Shown here piece by piece: positions 18,082-26,603 of a DNA stretch of 64,000 bases. Each line of letters begins with the position of its first letter. Position 1 is the first letter of the stretch. The notes below the pieces were generated by a model. The model had not been told where the DNA came from, made no database searches, and saw only the letters and a list, made by a program, of their open reading frames with translations. Made by a program: the position numbers and the translations under genes. Origin of the DNA: a bacterium C-53 (lineage in GTDB: Bacteria > Bacillota > Clostridia > Lachnospirales > Lachnospiraceae); contig RAZD01000003.1 in the NCBI GenBank assembly GCA_003612525.1, positions 62,001 through 126,000 on the forward strand. Reading direction: 5' to 3'.

Positions 18082-19019
18082 CCGATTATCCTGACAAGAA
18101 ACCATACTACTCCCTGAATGCATTCTATAGGAAGACATTCGGGGAGAAGGTATACAAAATTGCACTGGATGGCGGCTTTACCTGCCCAAACAGGGACGGG
18201 ACGCTGGGATATGGAGGATGCATTTTCTGCAGCCGTGGCGGAAGTGGCGATTTCGCGGGCGACAGGGCGCTTTCCATCCGCGAACAGATTGAAGACGGCC
18301 GCCGGAAGTCAGAAGCTTCTCTTAAAAAACATGGCACGAAATACATCGCCTATTTTCAGGCATTCACAAATACATATGCACATGTTGACCGATTAAGTCA
18401 ATTATATTATGAAGCAGTCGCAGAACCTGATATTGTGGGGATTTCCATTGCCACACGACCAGATTGCCTGTCACCGGAAATCATGACACTATTGTCAGAA
18501 GTGAATTCCATAAAACCTGTATTTGTAGAACTGGGGCTGCAGACAATACACGAATCTACAGCTCGATTTATCCGCCGCAACTACTCTCTGTCCTGTTTTG
18601 ACAAGAGTGTCAGCGCATTACAATCCATTGACATTCCTGTCATTGTACATGTCATCCTGGGACTGCCCAATGAAACGGACGCCCAAATACTTGACACTGT
18701 ACGTTATGTAAACAACTGCGACATATCCGGTATTAAATTGCAGATGCTTCATATCCTGAAAGATACGGATCTTCTCAATTCTTACAGGAAAAATCCGTTT
18801 CCCGTTCTTACGAAAGAACACTATGTAGATTTGATCTGCAAAAGCATTTCCTGCCTGTCAGAGAACATCGTTATCCATCGCCTGACAGGAGATGGCCCGC
18901 GTGACCAGCTGATCGCGCCGCTCTGGAGTCTTAATAAAAGAAATGTGCTAAATACAATCCACAAAGAATTAAAACAAAGAAAGATTCATCAAGGAGACCA
19001 TATATGCAGGATTCATTAA
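18078..19019 (+). CDS. TIGR01212-family radical SAM protein (YhcC-like)
   Basis: A 313-residue radical SAM protein. The cluster ligands follow the YhcC-type pattern C-x11-C-x2-C in FTCPNRDGTLGYGGCIFC, followed by YFQAFTNTYA and ISIATRPDCL, all typical of the TIGR01212 family. Family function is not settled; tRNA/RNA modification has been suggested. It overlaps both neighbours (malic enzyme by 4 nt, DUF4364 by 16 nt). Confidence 0.9.
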   Translation: MTDYPDKKPYYSLNAFYRKTFGEKVYKIALDGGFTCPNRDGTLGYGGCIFCSRGGSGDFAGDRALSIREQIEDGRRKSEASLKKHGTKYIAYFQAFTNTYAHVDRLSQLYYEAVAEPDIVGISIATRPDCLSPEIMTLLSEVNSIKPVFVELGLQTIHESTARFIRRNYSLSCFDKSVSALQSIDIPVIVHVILGLPNETDAQILDTVRYVNNCDISGIKLQMLHILKDTDLLNSYRKNPFPVLTKEHYVDLICKSISCLSENIVIHRLTGDGPRDQLIAPLWSLNKRNVLNTIHKELKQRKIHQGDHICRIH

Positions 19020-19516
19020 TGCTCTACAAACTAATTGTTTTATATATGCTGGGACAAGTTGACTTTCCATTAACCCGCGTTCAGATTTTTAATTTTATTC
19101 TGGATAAGGGATACGCTACCTATTTTACGCTTCAGCAGGCAGTCGCTGAACTGATGGATGCCGATCTGATTCGCGGACAGTCTACACGCAACAGCACACA
19201 GCTTACAATGACAGACTCCGGAAGAGAAACTCTTTCTTATTTCGGAAACCGGGTGCCTGATGCCATCAAACAGCAGATTAAACATTTTTTTGATGAAAAT
19301 AATCTTGCCATGCGCAATGAGGTGTCTACACAGGCCGACTACTATAAGACAACATCCGGTGACTTTGCCGCACATATGTCTGTGAAAGACAACAATGAAC
19401 CCATTATCGAACTGACGCTTACCGTCCCTACTGAAGAAGGCGCTGTCAGTCTGTGTGATAACTGGTTGAAAAAAAATCAGGATATCTATGCCTATGTTAT
19501 AAAACAATTAATGTGA
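19004..19516 (+). CDS. DUF4364 winged-helix-like protein
   Basis: A 170-residue protein matching the clostridial DUF4364 family: LMLYKLIVLYMLGQVDFPLTRVQIFNFIL opens a winged-helix domain (TLQQAVAELMDADLIRG), with a C-terminal beta-rich part. Probably a DNA-binding regulator by fold; no target known. The start follows AAGGAG inside the radical-SAM gene end. Its 3' end overlaps rarA (convergent) by 9 nt. Confidence 0.85.
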   Translation: MQDSLMLYKLIVLYMLGQVDFPLTRVQIFNFILDKGYATYFTLQQAVAELMDADLIRGQSTRNSTQLTMTDSGRETLSYFGNRVPDAIKQQIKHFFDENNLAMRNEVSTQADYYKTTSGDFAAHMSVKDNNEPIIELTLTVPTEEGAVSLCDNWLKKNQDIYAYVIKQLM

Positions 19517-20836
19517 TGCTTCCTCACGGATACGTTTCATATGTTCTCTTATTTTCTTCTCGTATCCGTTACCGGAAATATGATAAAATTCCTTTCCACT
19601 CAGCTCATAAGGGAGATACTGCTGACTCACATAGTGGTTTGGATAGTCATGCGCATACTTATACCCTTCTCCATGCCCGAGCCGGGCTGCTCCTCTGTAA
19701 TGAGCATCCTGCAAGTGCACGGGCACGGATGCATCCTTTGTCTCTTTCACTGCCCTCATCGCCTCCTCAATTCCCACACAGGCCGAATTGCTTTTTGGCG
19801 CCGTCGCAATATACGTTGCCGCCTGTGATAATATAATCTGCGCTTCCGGCATACCGACGCGTTCCACGGCCTGCGCTGCGGAAACGGCAACTGTAATTGC
19901 CATTGGGTCCGCATTTCCCACATCCTCCGATGCGCATATCATCATACGTCTCGCGATAAAAGTCACACTCTCTCCCGCATACAGCATCTTCGCAAGGTAA
20001 AAAAGCGCCGCATCAGGGTCAGAGCCTCTCATGCTTTTGATAAATGCGGAAATCGTATCGTAATGATTGTCTCCCGTTTTGTCATACCTCACCACTCTCT
20101 TTTGAATACATTCCGAAGCCACATTGAGCGTAATATGTATTTTACCATCCTTTTCAGGTTCCGTCGTCAATACTCCAAGCTCAACCGCATTCAACGCGGC
20201 TCTGGCATCTCCATTTGAAATATCCGAAAGAAACTCAAGCGCATCTTCGTCAATCTGCGCATTGTATGCCCCCATTCCTTTTTCTCTGTCATAGACCGCA
20301 CGTCTGCACAGCTCCTTTACGTCTTCTTTTTCCAGTGGTTTCAACTCAAATACAATTGAACGGCTGATCAGAGCGCCATTCACTTCAAAATACGGATTCT
20401 CCGTCGTCGCACCGATCAAAATCAACGTGCCATCTTCGACAAAGGGCAAAAGATAATCCTGCTGGCCTTTGTTAAACCGGTGAATCTCATCTACAAACAG
20501 AATCGTACGCTTCCCATACATACCCATATTATCCTTTGCCTTCGCCACCACCTCCTCCATGTCCTTTTTCCCCGCAATGGTAGCGTTAATCTGGGTAAAC
20601 TCCGCGCTTGTTGTATTCGCAATCACTTTCGCTAGTGTCGTTTTACCGGTTCCCGGCGGTCCGTAAAAGAGAATGGAGGAAAGTTTATCCGCCTGAATCG
20701 CCCGGTACAACAGCTTGTCTTTCCCAATTATATGTTTCTGTCCAACTACCTCATCAAGCGTAGTTGGACGAAGTCTCGCAGCAAGAGGGGAATCTTTTTC
20801 AAGATTCGTATTCCTCATATAATCAAATAAATCCAT
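19508..20836 (-). CDS. rarA: Replication-associated recombination protein A (RarA/MgsA)
   Basis: A 442-residue AAA+ ATPase of the RarA/WRNIP1 family acting at stalled replication forks. It has LAARLRPTTLDEVVGQKHIIG, Walker A FYGPPGTGKTTLA, Walker B ILFVDEIHRFN, sensor IGATTENPYFEVN and the C-terminal tetramerisation region with PKSNSACVGIEEAM and VPVHLQDAHY. Length is normal for the family. Confidence 0.96.
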   Translation of the reverse strand: MDLFDYMRNTNLEKDSPLAARLRPTTLDEVVGQKHIIGKDKLLYRAIQADKLSSILFYGPPGTGKTTLAKVIANTTSAEFTQINATIAGKKDMEEVVAKAKDNMGMYGKRTILFVDEIHRFNKGQQDYLLPFVEDGTLILIGATTENPYFEVNGALISRSIVFELKPLEKEDVKELCRRAVYDREKGMGAYNAQIDEDALEFLSDISNGDARAALNAVELGVLTTEPEKDGKIHITLNVASECIQKRVVRYDKTGDNHYDTISAFIKSMRGSDPDAALFYLAKMLYAGESVTFIARRMMICASEDVGNADPMAITVAVSAAQAVERVGMPEAQIILSQAATYIATAPKSNSACVGIEEAMRAVKETKDASVPVHLQDAHYRGAARLGHGEGYKYAHDYPNHYVSQQYLPYELSGKEFYHISGNGYEKKIREHMKRIREEASH

Positions 20837-20859
20837 ACAATTAACCGTATCCTTTTCTT

Positions 20860-21537
20860 CTATTCCAGCATCAGTTCATCCACTGTCACAAGATCATATC
20901 CATTTTCCAACAGATAATCCACAATCCGAAGTGCAGCTGTAACTGAGCTCTCGTAATAATCATGCATAAGTATGATATCGTTTTCTTTTACACGGTCTGC
21001 CACATGATTCACAATCGCATCTACATTTTCCGTCTTCCAGTCTTCGGTATCGATCGTCCAGAGCACAGGAATCATGTCAAGATTGCAGCCATAACTGTCC
21101 CGCCACTCACCATAAGGAGGACGGACAAATTCTGTTTCTTTTCCTGTCGCTTCATAGACGAGATTATAAGTCTTTGCCACTTCCGCACAAATATCCGCTT
21201 CATTCATGTGATGGAATTCCGGATGAGAATATGAATGATTGCCGATCAAATGGCCTTCCTGAGCGACCCGCTTCACCGTATTCTCATTTTCCTTTATATT
21301 TTTTCCTAACATGAAAAATGTCACCTTTACGCCCCTCTCTTTCAGTCCGTCCAAAAGCCGGTCCGTCAGATACGGATGAGGGCCGTCATCAAATGTCAGC
21401 GCAACTTTAGGCTTCTCAAACAGCTCAACATCCCTTGCAAAAACGCCTGCAAAGCCCCTGCTGCTCTCCTTCTGATAATAAAAAATCTGCCACATGGATA
21501 CAAAAACAACTGCCAGCAGAATACATACCTTTTTCAT
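20860..21537 (-). CDS. Polysaccharide deacetylase (NodB type)
   Basis: A 225-residue exported or membrane-anchored carbohydrate esterase 4. An N-terminal hydrophobic segment (KVCILLAVVFVSMWQIFYY) is followed by the NodB domain: ALTFDDGPHP (catalytic Asp pair), HSYSHPE (metal His pair), RPPYGEW and ILMHDYY. It likely deacetylates peptidoglycan or another N-acetylated glycan at the cell surface. I use the ATG after AGGCGG at 21537; a GTG six codons upstream is possible. Confidence 0.92.
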   Translation of the reverse strand: MKKVCILLAVVFVSMWQIFYYQKESSRGFAGVFARDVELFEKPKVALTFDDGPHPYLTDRLLDGLKERGVKVTFFMLGKNIKENENTVKRVAQEGHLIGNHSYSHPEFHHMNEADICAEVAKTYNLVYEATGKETEFVRPPYGEWRDSYGCNLDMIPVLWTIDTEDWKTENVDAIVNHVADRVKENDIILMHDYYESSVTAALRIVDYLLENGYDLVTVDELMLE

Positions 21538-21625
21538 GTTACCGCCTGTTTTCACTCCGCATTAATTATTTATATGTACCCTGCCATTTGTCCAATGCAC
21601 TTCATATGGAATTCCATTCCATTTT

Positions 21626-22399
21626 CTAAGCATCCTGATGAATTAATGTGCGAAGCGCTTCCACAGCTGTCTGAATCGCCATGTTCGTGTCATGAACCAC
21701 CGGATTTTCCAGTCCGAGCCTCTCCCTCTCCTGATTGGCAACTACCAGAAAACAGGAGCCTGCCCTTACATGCAGGTAACTTGCCACAATAAAGATTGCC
21801 GCTGATTCCATCTCAGAAGCCAGACAGCCCATACGCTTCCAGGCTTCCCACTTATTCATCAACTCATAACTCACAGGTTTCGTTTCCGGCTCATGCTGGC
21901 CGTAAAACGCATCCTTACACTGTACAACTCCTGTATGAAACGGATACCCTTTCTTCTTCGCCGCCATAATCAACGCATTCGTCACCGAGAGGTCCGCCAC
22001 AGCCGGAAATTCGATCGGTGCATATTCTTTGCTGGTGCCTTCCATCCGAATTGCGCCTGTAGCAACCACCATATCGCCGCTTTTTACCTCCGGCTGCATA
22101 CCGCCGCATGTTCCGATGCGGATGAATGTATCCGCGCCGCACCGATATAGTTCTTCCATCGCAATCGATGCGGAGGGCCCTCCGATTCCGGTTGAAGTCA
22201 CACTGACTTTTACCCCGTCAAGCGTCCCCGTATACGTTATGTATTCTCTGTTATCCGCAATCAAGACCGGATGGTCAAAATACTGTGCAATCTTCACACA
22301 GCGCTTCGGGTCCCCCGGCAAAATGACGTACCGCCCGATCTCGCCCTTCGCCACCTGTATATGATACTGTCTGTTTGCATCTTCCGAATAATTCTTCAT
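21626..22399 (-). CDS. udp: Uridine phosphorylase-type nucleoside phosphorylase
   Basis: A 257-residue NP-I family phosphorylase. Motifs: [19 protein letters not shown] (phosphate site), [26 protein letters not shown] and [12 protein letters not shown], the last being typical of uridine phosphorylases. It would split uridine to uracil and ribose-1-phosphate. The start is the ATG after GGGGAA at 22399; the longer upstream frame lies inside the DUF1648 gene. Overlaps that gene by 4 nt, so they are one operon. Confidence 0.9.
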   Translation of the reverse strand: MKNYSEDANRQYHIQVAKGEIGRYVILPGDPKRCVKIAQYFDHPVLIADNREYITYTGTLDGVKVSVTSTGIGGPSASIAMEELYRCGADTFIRIGTCGGMQPEVKSGDMVVATGAIRMEGTSKEYAPIEFPAVADLSVTNALIMAAKKKGYPFHTGVVQCKDAFYGQHEPETKPVSYELMNKWEAWKRMGCLASEMESAAIFIVASYLHVRAGSCFLVVANQERERLGLENPVVHDTNMAIQTAVEALRTLIHQDA

Positions 22400-22920
22400 A
22401 AAGTTCCCCTGCCTTTCACTCTTTCTTTTAACCAGGCCATCTTTCTGAGATACCTGACTAAAACCACTGTCAACCCTATAAAAACCGCCGGCAAAAACCA
22501 CACACCCAGATTCCTGACAAGGACTCCGCATAAAATGATATATGCAACGGTAGCCTGAACGATTAAATCACACCACCAAAGCATATATAAAATCACCCTT
22601 ATCCCTTCCTCCTCGTCTTCTGAAACCGCCTTTTTCGCCAGTTCTTTTCCAAATAGATTCTCCTTTTCAATCAATGATGTACACACTTTTGATACCGCAT
22701 GCCATGCAAGAAAAAAATACATCAGGATTAATAACATAATATAGCTTCCTGCATGCGCATAGTTATCGATCTTTCCTGTGCCGCTCCAATGTACCGGCAC
22801 CTGTTCAGGCATATGAGGCCAGTACAAAACATAGAATACTGTCGTTGCAATAGCGATGGTCAAAATTGCCGCATCCAGAAACCTGAGCCGTATATCTGCA
22901 ATCGTCTTCCACATATTCAC
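22396..22920 (-). CDS. DUF1648 membrane protein
   Basis: A 174-residue membrane protein with four predicted helices. The motif [18 protein letters not shown] after the first helix is the DUF1648 signature, found in SdpI-like and related proteins. Function unknown. Co-transcribed with the uridine phosphorylase gene; a good promoter lies upstream at 22996-23024. Confidence 0.82.
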   Translation of the reverse strand: MNMWKTIADIRLRFLDAAILTIAIATTVFYVLYWPHMPEQVPVHWSGTGKIDNYAHAGSYIMLLILMYFFLAWHAVSKVCTSLIEKENLFGKELAKKAVSEDEEEGIRVILYMLWWCDLIVQATVAYIILCGVLVRNLGVWFLPAVFIGLTVVLVRYLRKMAWLKERVKGRGTL

Positions 22921-22995
22921 TCCTCCTTTTTTGCCATATCCCTTCTTAAATCATTTCTTATTTTGGTATACAGACTCAAAGCGTCTGCTGTCTTT

Positions 22996-23024
22996 ATTAT
23001 ACGTAATGTAACATATAATATCAA
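22996..23024 (-). promoter_or_regulatory. Promoter of the DUF1648-udp operon
   Basis: On the minus strand TTGATA (23024-23019), 17-bp spacer, TATAAT (23001-22996), about 75 bp before the DUF1648 start. Confidence 0.65.
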
Positions 23025-23195
23025 TTCATTTTCTCTTCCATACCTTAAGGCAGAGCAGAATTACAGAAATGAAGGAAGTTACTTCTTACACAGCTCCAAT
23101 AATACCCGTCCTTTGGCAAAATGTGAATCATACGGTACACCGGCTTCCCAACAAATGATATATTTTAAGGTAAAAAAATCAAAGGAGCTTCTACG

Positions 23196-24116
23196 ATGAA
23201 CAATTTACACACTCAGATAATACATTACTTAGAATACTGCCAGCAGCAAAAAAGGCTGGATGCAAAGACATTAAAGGCATACAGGATTGACCTGGCACAA
23301 TTTAATGGATTCATTCAAACAACTGATCTTGAAAAAATTACTCCACAGATGTTGGAAAGTCATATTGCAGATCTCCACAAAAAATACAAGCCAAAAACGG
23401 TCAAACGAAAACTGGCTTCTTTAAAAGCGCTTTTCCACTATTTTGAATACAGGGAGCTGATTGACCAGAACCCTTTTAATAAAATACGTGTAAAATTCCG
23501 GGAACCTGTCACTCTGCCAAAAACCATTCCGCTTCATATAATAGAAGCACTTCTCTCTACAATCTACAAACAATATTCAGATGCCAAAACAGAGTATCAA
23601 CGAAAAAAATCCCTTCGGGATGCTGCTGTTATTGAACTTCTTTTCGGAACCGGAATGAGAATTTCGGAACTCTGTTCCTTAAAATCAGATGATGTGAACT
23701 TATATGACAAAACCATACTGATTTACGGAAAGGGTTCCAAAGAGCGAAAAATACAAATCGGTAATGACGATGTGGTTACTATTTTAAAAACTTACAAAAA
23801 AGAGTATCTTAATGAAATCCAAAATTGCGGCCGCTTCTTCGCCACCCAGAACGGCCGGGAATTATCTGATCAGTCCGTTCGCAGAATGATTCGTAATTAT
23901 GCTTCTCTGTCTTCAATCGAACTGCATATTACACCGCATATGTTCCGTCACACCTTCGCTACATGTCTGTTGGAAGCGGACGTTGATATTCGATACATTC
24001 AGGAAATGCTGGGACATAGTTCGATACATGTTACGGAGATTTATACGCATGTGGCAATGTCCAAGCAACGGGAGATTCTAATGATGAAGCATCCGCGAAG
24101 AGGGTTTTGTTTGTGA
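23196..24116 (+). CDS. Tyrosine recombinase next to invertible segment
   Basis: A 306-residue XerC/D-like site-specific recombinase. The N-terminal SAM-like core-binding domain spans about 1-95; the catalytic domain has Arg155 (GTGMRISEL), Lys179 (GKGSKERK), His248 and Arg251 (HMFRHTFA), His274 (LGHSS) and nucleophile Tyr283 (EIYTHV), so all six catalytic residues are present. The start follows AAAGGAG. It lies 91 bp before the left arm of a 112-bp inverted repeat and points toward it, the usual position of an invertase serving a local DNA switch. It is not the housekeeping XerC/D as far as context shows. Confidence 0.93.
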   Translation: MNNLHTQIIHYLEYCQQQKRLDAKTLKAYRIDLAQFNGFIQTTDLEKITPQMLESHIADLHKKYKPKTVKRKLASLKALFHYFEYRELIDQNPFNKIRVKFREPVTLPKTIPLHIIEALLSTIYKQYSDAKTEYQRKKSLRDAAVIELLFGTGMRISELCSLKSDDVNLYDKTILIYGKGSKERKIQIGNDDVVTILKTYKKEYLNEIQNCGRFFATQNGRELSDQSVRRMIRNYASLSSIELHITPHMFRHTFATCLLEADVDIRYIQEMLGHSSIHVTEIYTHVAMSKQREILMMKHPRRGFCL

Positions 24117-24140
24117 GAAGGGAATAGAGGGGATGGAAGG

Positions 24141-24180
24141 CATCAATCTTTTTGGTGAGGAGGGGAGATTGATGTCTTTT
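24141..24180 (+). terminator. Terminator between recombinase and left repeat arm
   Basis: Stem CATCAATCT (24141-24149) / AGATTGATG (24166-24174), extended inward by T-G pairs, followed by TCTTTT. It should block read-through from the recombinase gene into the ATP-grasp gene. Confidence 0.7.
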
Positions 24181-24206
24181 CTTATGCTTATTTTTTTGGG
24201 GGAGGC

Positions 24207-24318
24207 AGGTTTGAGGGTTTTGATGGATAATTGAAAGTTATCCGTTATTTAAGGCTTAGTACAGATAAAAGGTTAAATAGATAAAATGAGTTTAGGAGAG
24301 ATTAGATGGAGGAACTAT
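24207..24318 (+). repeat. Left 112-bp inverted repeat arm
   Basis: Perfectly inverted copy of 28059-28170; I compared all 112 bases and found no mismatch. It ends 13 bases into the ATP-grasp gene, so it carries that gene's ribosome site (TTTAGGAGAG), ATG and codons 2-4 (Glu-Glu-Leu). Just outside, the sequences of the two arms diverge at once. Confidence 0.97.
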
Positions 24319-26603
24319 ACTGGGTAGGAATAAAAGAATCTGAAATTCGTTCGTGTATAAATATATTTAAGGGTAGTATTACATATACTGGTTCTGGAAA
24401 AAACGGAAATATTTCTTATTCTTCTCATACCGGGAAAATTTTGAATTATAACTCGGATTCCGGCGAATTAGATGCTTTTATAAATGAGACGCTTCTTCAA
24501 ATGATTTCAGAAAATCACAATATAAAATTTATGTTTTATAACCCGTATTATGCATTCTTTCTTGGTGGTGAAATTTTAAAACATACCATAACTACCAATC
24601 AAATTTACCCCTATAATTTTTTAAGGGACAAAATGAAAACCCGTCTTTGGCTTTCTAAAACAATTCCTGTACTGGAAAGCACTGCTTTGTCTGTCAGTCA
24701 ATGCTCCATACAATCCTTTAAAAATTTTTTTCCTGGGCATGACTCGTTTATTTTACAAGGATGTACAGGTGCAGGCGGAAATGATACTTATATTGTTAGT
24801 GAAAAGTCATGGGACAGGGTAAAAGAATGTTTAAATCCAAATGAGATTTTCCTCCTTTCGCCCTATATAACTCCGTCCTATTCAGTAAATATCCATATAA
24901 TAATAGGTAACAATATCAGAACTACACCTGCCTCTATTCAAATTGTTGAAAAAGAAAAGGACAGACTTATTTTTCATGGAAGCGATTTTATTGAATACTG
25001 CAATATACCAGAAGAAGTAAGAGCAAAAATCCAGTTATACGCTGATCAGACGGCCGAGTTGATAAAAAATATAGGTTATAAAGGCATTTTAGGGATGGAT
25101 TTCCTTGTTTTTAATAAAGAAGCATATTTTTTGGAAATTAATCCCCGTTTTCAATCATCAACGCCTCTTTTAAACGAAGCACTGTCTATAGAGAATGGAA
25201 CAACTTTGCAAGAAATATGTTTGAAGATTTATACAGACAGTGAATACATTATTCCGCAACTCCAAAATGATGTTCCATTTAGTTCGTATATTATAGACGC
25301 ATACTCTTCTTATGGTTATTACAGTGAATATATAAAAAATGCCATAGAGTCAAAAGAAGTCGTTGCAATATTAAAAGACGGTTTTGAAAAGCATACGGCA
25401 TATGAGGAATGTGCAAGTATATACAGTATTGTATTAAAAACAAATATTACGACTGTGAATCCGAACGGATCCTTAAATATACACGAAAACATAAAATCTT
25501 ATCAAAAAAACCTGCCCCGGACAGATTCATTCTATGACTGTTTGGATCTAAAAACGAAACTGTTATCGCAAGGGGTACGAATATCTAAAGAAGCTGAACA
25601 AAAAATGCAAAAAGAGATTATCAGGAAAGGAACTTATAGTTCTTTAGATATTTATATACGCTCTGATTTAATTATAAATGCTCCGTTTGAGTTGAAATTA
25701 TGCAGTATGTCTCCGTTTGAAATTCATTTTGAAAAAAATGATTTTTTACTCATGTATGCAGGAAAAGAAATATGCCCTATATATTTGGATAGAAAGGAAT
25801 CATTCTGCAATTTAAAAACAAAAACGGGAATAAAATATGAAGATTTGTCTTTTCTAGCAACGGACAGATTAAGACTTCATCATTCGTTTGGCTGTTTTTT
25901 CAAACGAAATAATTGTGGATGCAGTTTTTGTGATGTGCCTGCAGGCGTACCAGATTTTAACATTAAAGATTTAATTGAAGTAATAGACTGGCATATTGCA
26001 AATTCCAAATTCCGGCATATTTTAATAGGCGGCGGTTCAGAACAACGAAGTACAGAATATATCAGAATTATAGAAATAATCCAATATCTGCGTTCTAAAA
26101 CGGATAAGCCAATTTATTTAATGGCTCTACCGCCTAAAAATATAGAAATATTGTCAAAATATTATAATGCAGGTATTGATGAAATTGCTTTCAATATAGA
26201 AATTTTCGACAACAGCCTTAGAAAAAAATACATAAGTGGAAAAGGTTCTATTTCTTTGGAAATCTATAAAGAAACTTTGTTAAAAGCGGTAGAGTTATGG
26301 GGTAATACAGGAAGTGTAAAAAGTTCTATCCTGTATGGGCTGGAGAGTGATACTAGTTTCTTATTGGGCATTGAATGGCTGGCATCACATGGTATACAAC
26401 CTATTATTTCTGTATTTCGCCCTTTACAGGACACAGAAATAAAAAATAGGATTGCTCCAGGAAGTTCAGTATTGCAAAAAATATTTCATGAGGCATTAAG
26501 TTTATGTCACCCTTATCACTTGAATCCAGGACCAGACTGTATATATTGCCAAAATAATACATTAAGCCTGTCTACTGATATTTTTTGCGGGCTTCATAAT
26601 TAA
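24306..26603 (+). CDS. ATP-grasp / radical SAM fusion protein
   Basis: A 765-residue protein I cannot place in a named family. Residues about 1-100 look like a pre-ATP-grasp domain; about 105-310 is an ATP-grasp ligase fold with the metal-binding strand FLEINPRFQSST (Glu277, Asn279). About 330-500 is of unknown fold. About 520-720 resembles a radical SAM barrel: C530-x6-C537-x-C539-x2-C542 (FGCFFKRNNCGCSFC), then ILIGGGSEQ like the SAM-binding GGE motif; C745-x2-C748 near the end could hold an auxiliary cluster. Such a protein might join a carboxylate to an amine and then modify it by radical chemistry (inference). Composition is visibly AT-rich. Its start codon is inside the left repeat arm; its 3' end overlaps the opposing gene by 32 nt. 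Confidence 0.8.
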   Translation: MEELYWVGIKESEIRSCINIFKGSITYTGSGKNGNISYSSHTGKILNYNSDSGELDAFINETLLQMISENHNIKFMFYNPYYAFFLGGEILKHTITTNQIYPYNFLRDKMKTRLWLSKTIPVLESTALSVSQCSIQSFKNFFPGHDSFILQGCTGAGGNDTYIVSEKSWDRVKECLNPNEIFLLSPYITPSYSVNIHIIIGNNIRTTPASIQIVEKEKDRLIFHGSDFIEYCNIPEEVRAKIQLYADQTAELIKNIGYKGILGMDFLVFNKEAYFLEINPRFQSSTPLLNEALSIENGTTLQEICLKIYTDSEYIIPQLQNDVPFSSYIIDAYSSYGYYSEYIKNAIESKEVVAILKDGFEKHTAYEECASIYSIVLKTNITTVNPNGSLNIHENIKSYQKNLPRTDSFYDCLDLKTKLLSQGVRISKEAEQKMQKEIIRKGTYSSLDIYIRSDLIINAPFELKLCSMSPFEIHFEKNDFLLMYAGKEICPIYLDRKESFCNLKTKTGIKYEDLSFLATDRLRLHHSFGCFFKRNNCGCSFCDVPAGVPDFNIKDLIEVIDWHIANSKFRHILIGGGSEQRSTEYIRIIEIIQYLRSKTDKPIYLMALPPKNIEILSKYYNAGIDEIAFNIEIFDNSLRKKYISGKGSISLEIYKETLLKAVELWGNTGSVKSSILYGLESDTSFLLGIEWLASHGIQPIISVFRPLQDTEIKNRIAPGSSVLQKIFHEALSLCHPYHLNPGPDCIYCQNNTLSLSTDIFCGLHN

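Noticed and set aside
23196-24116. The tyrosine recombinase as the end of an integrated phage or ICE
   Set aside because: No phage, conjugation or attachment-site features flank it; its only notable neighbour is the inverted-repeat segment.
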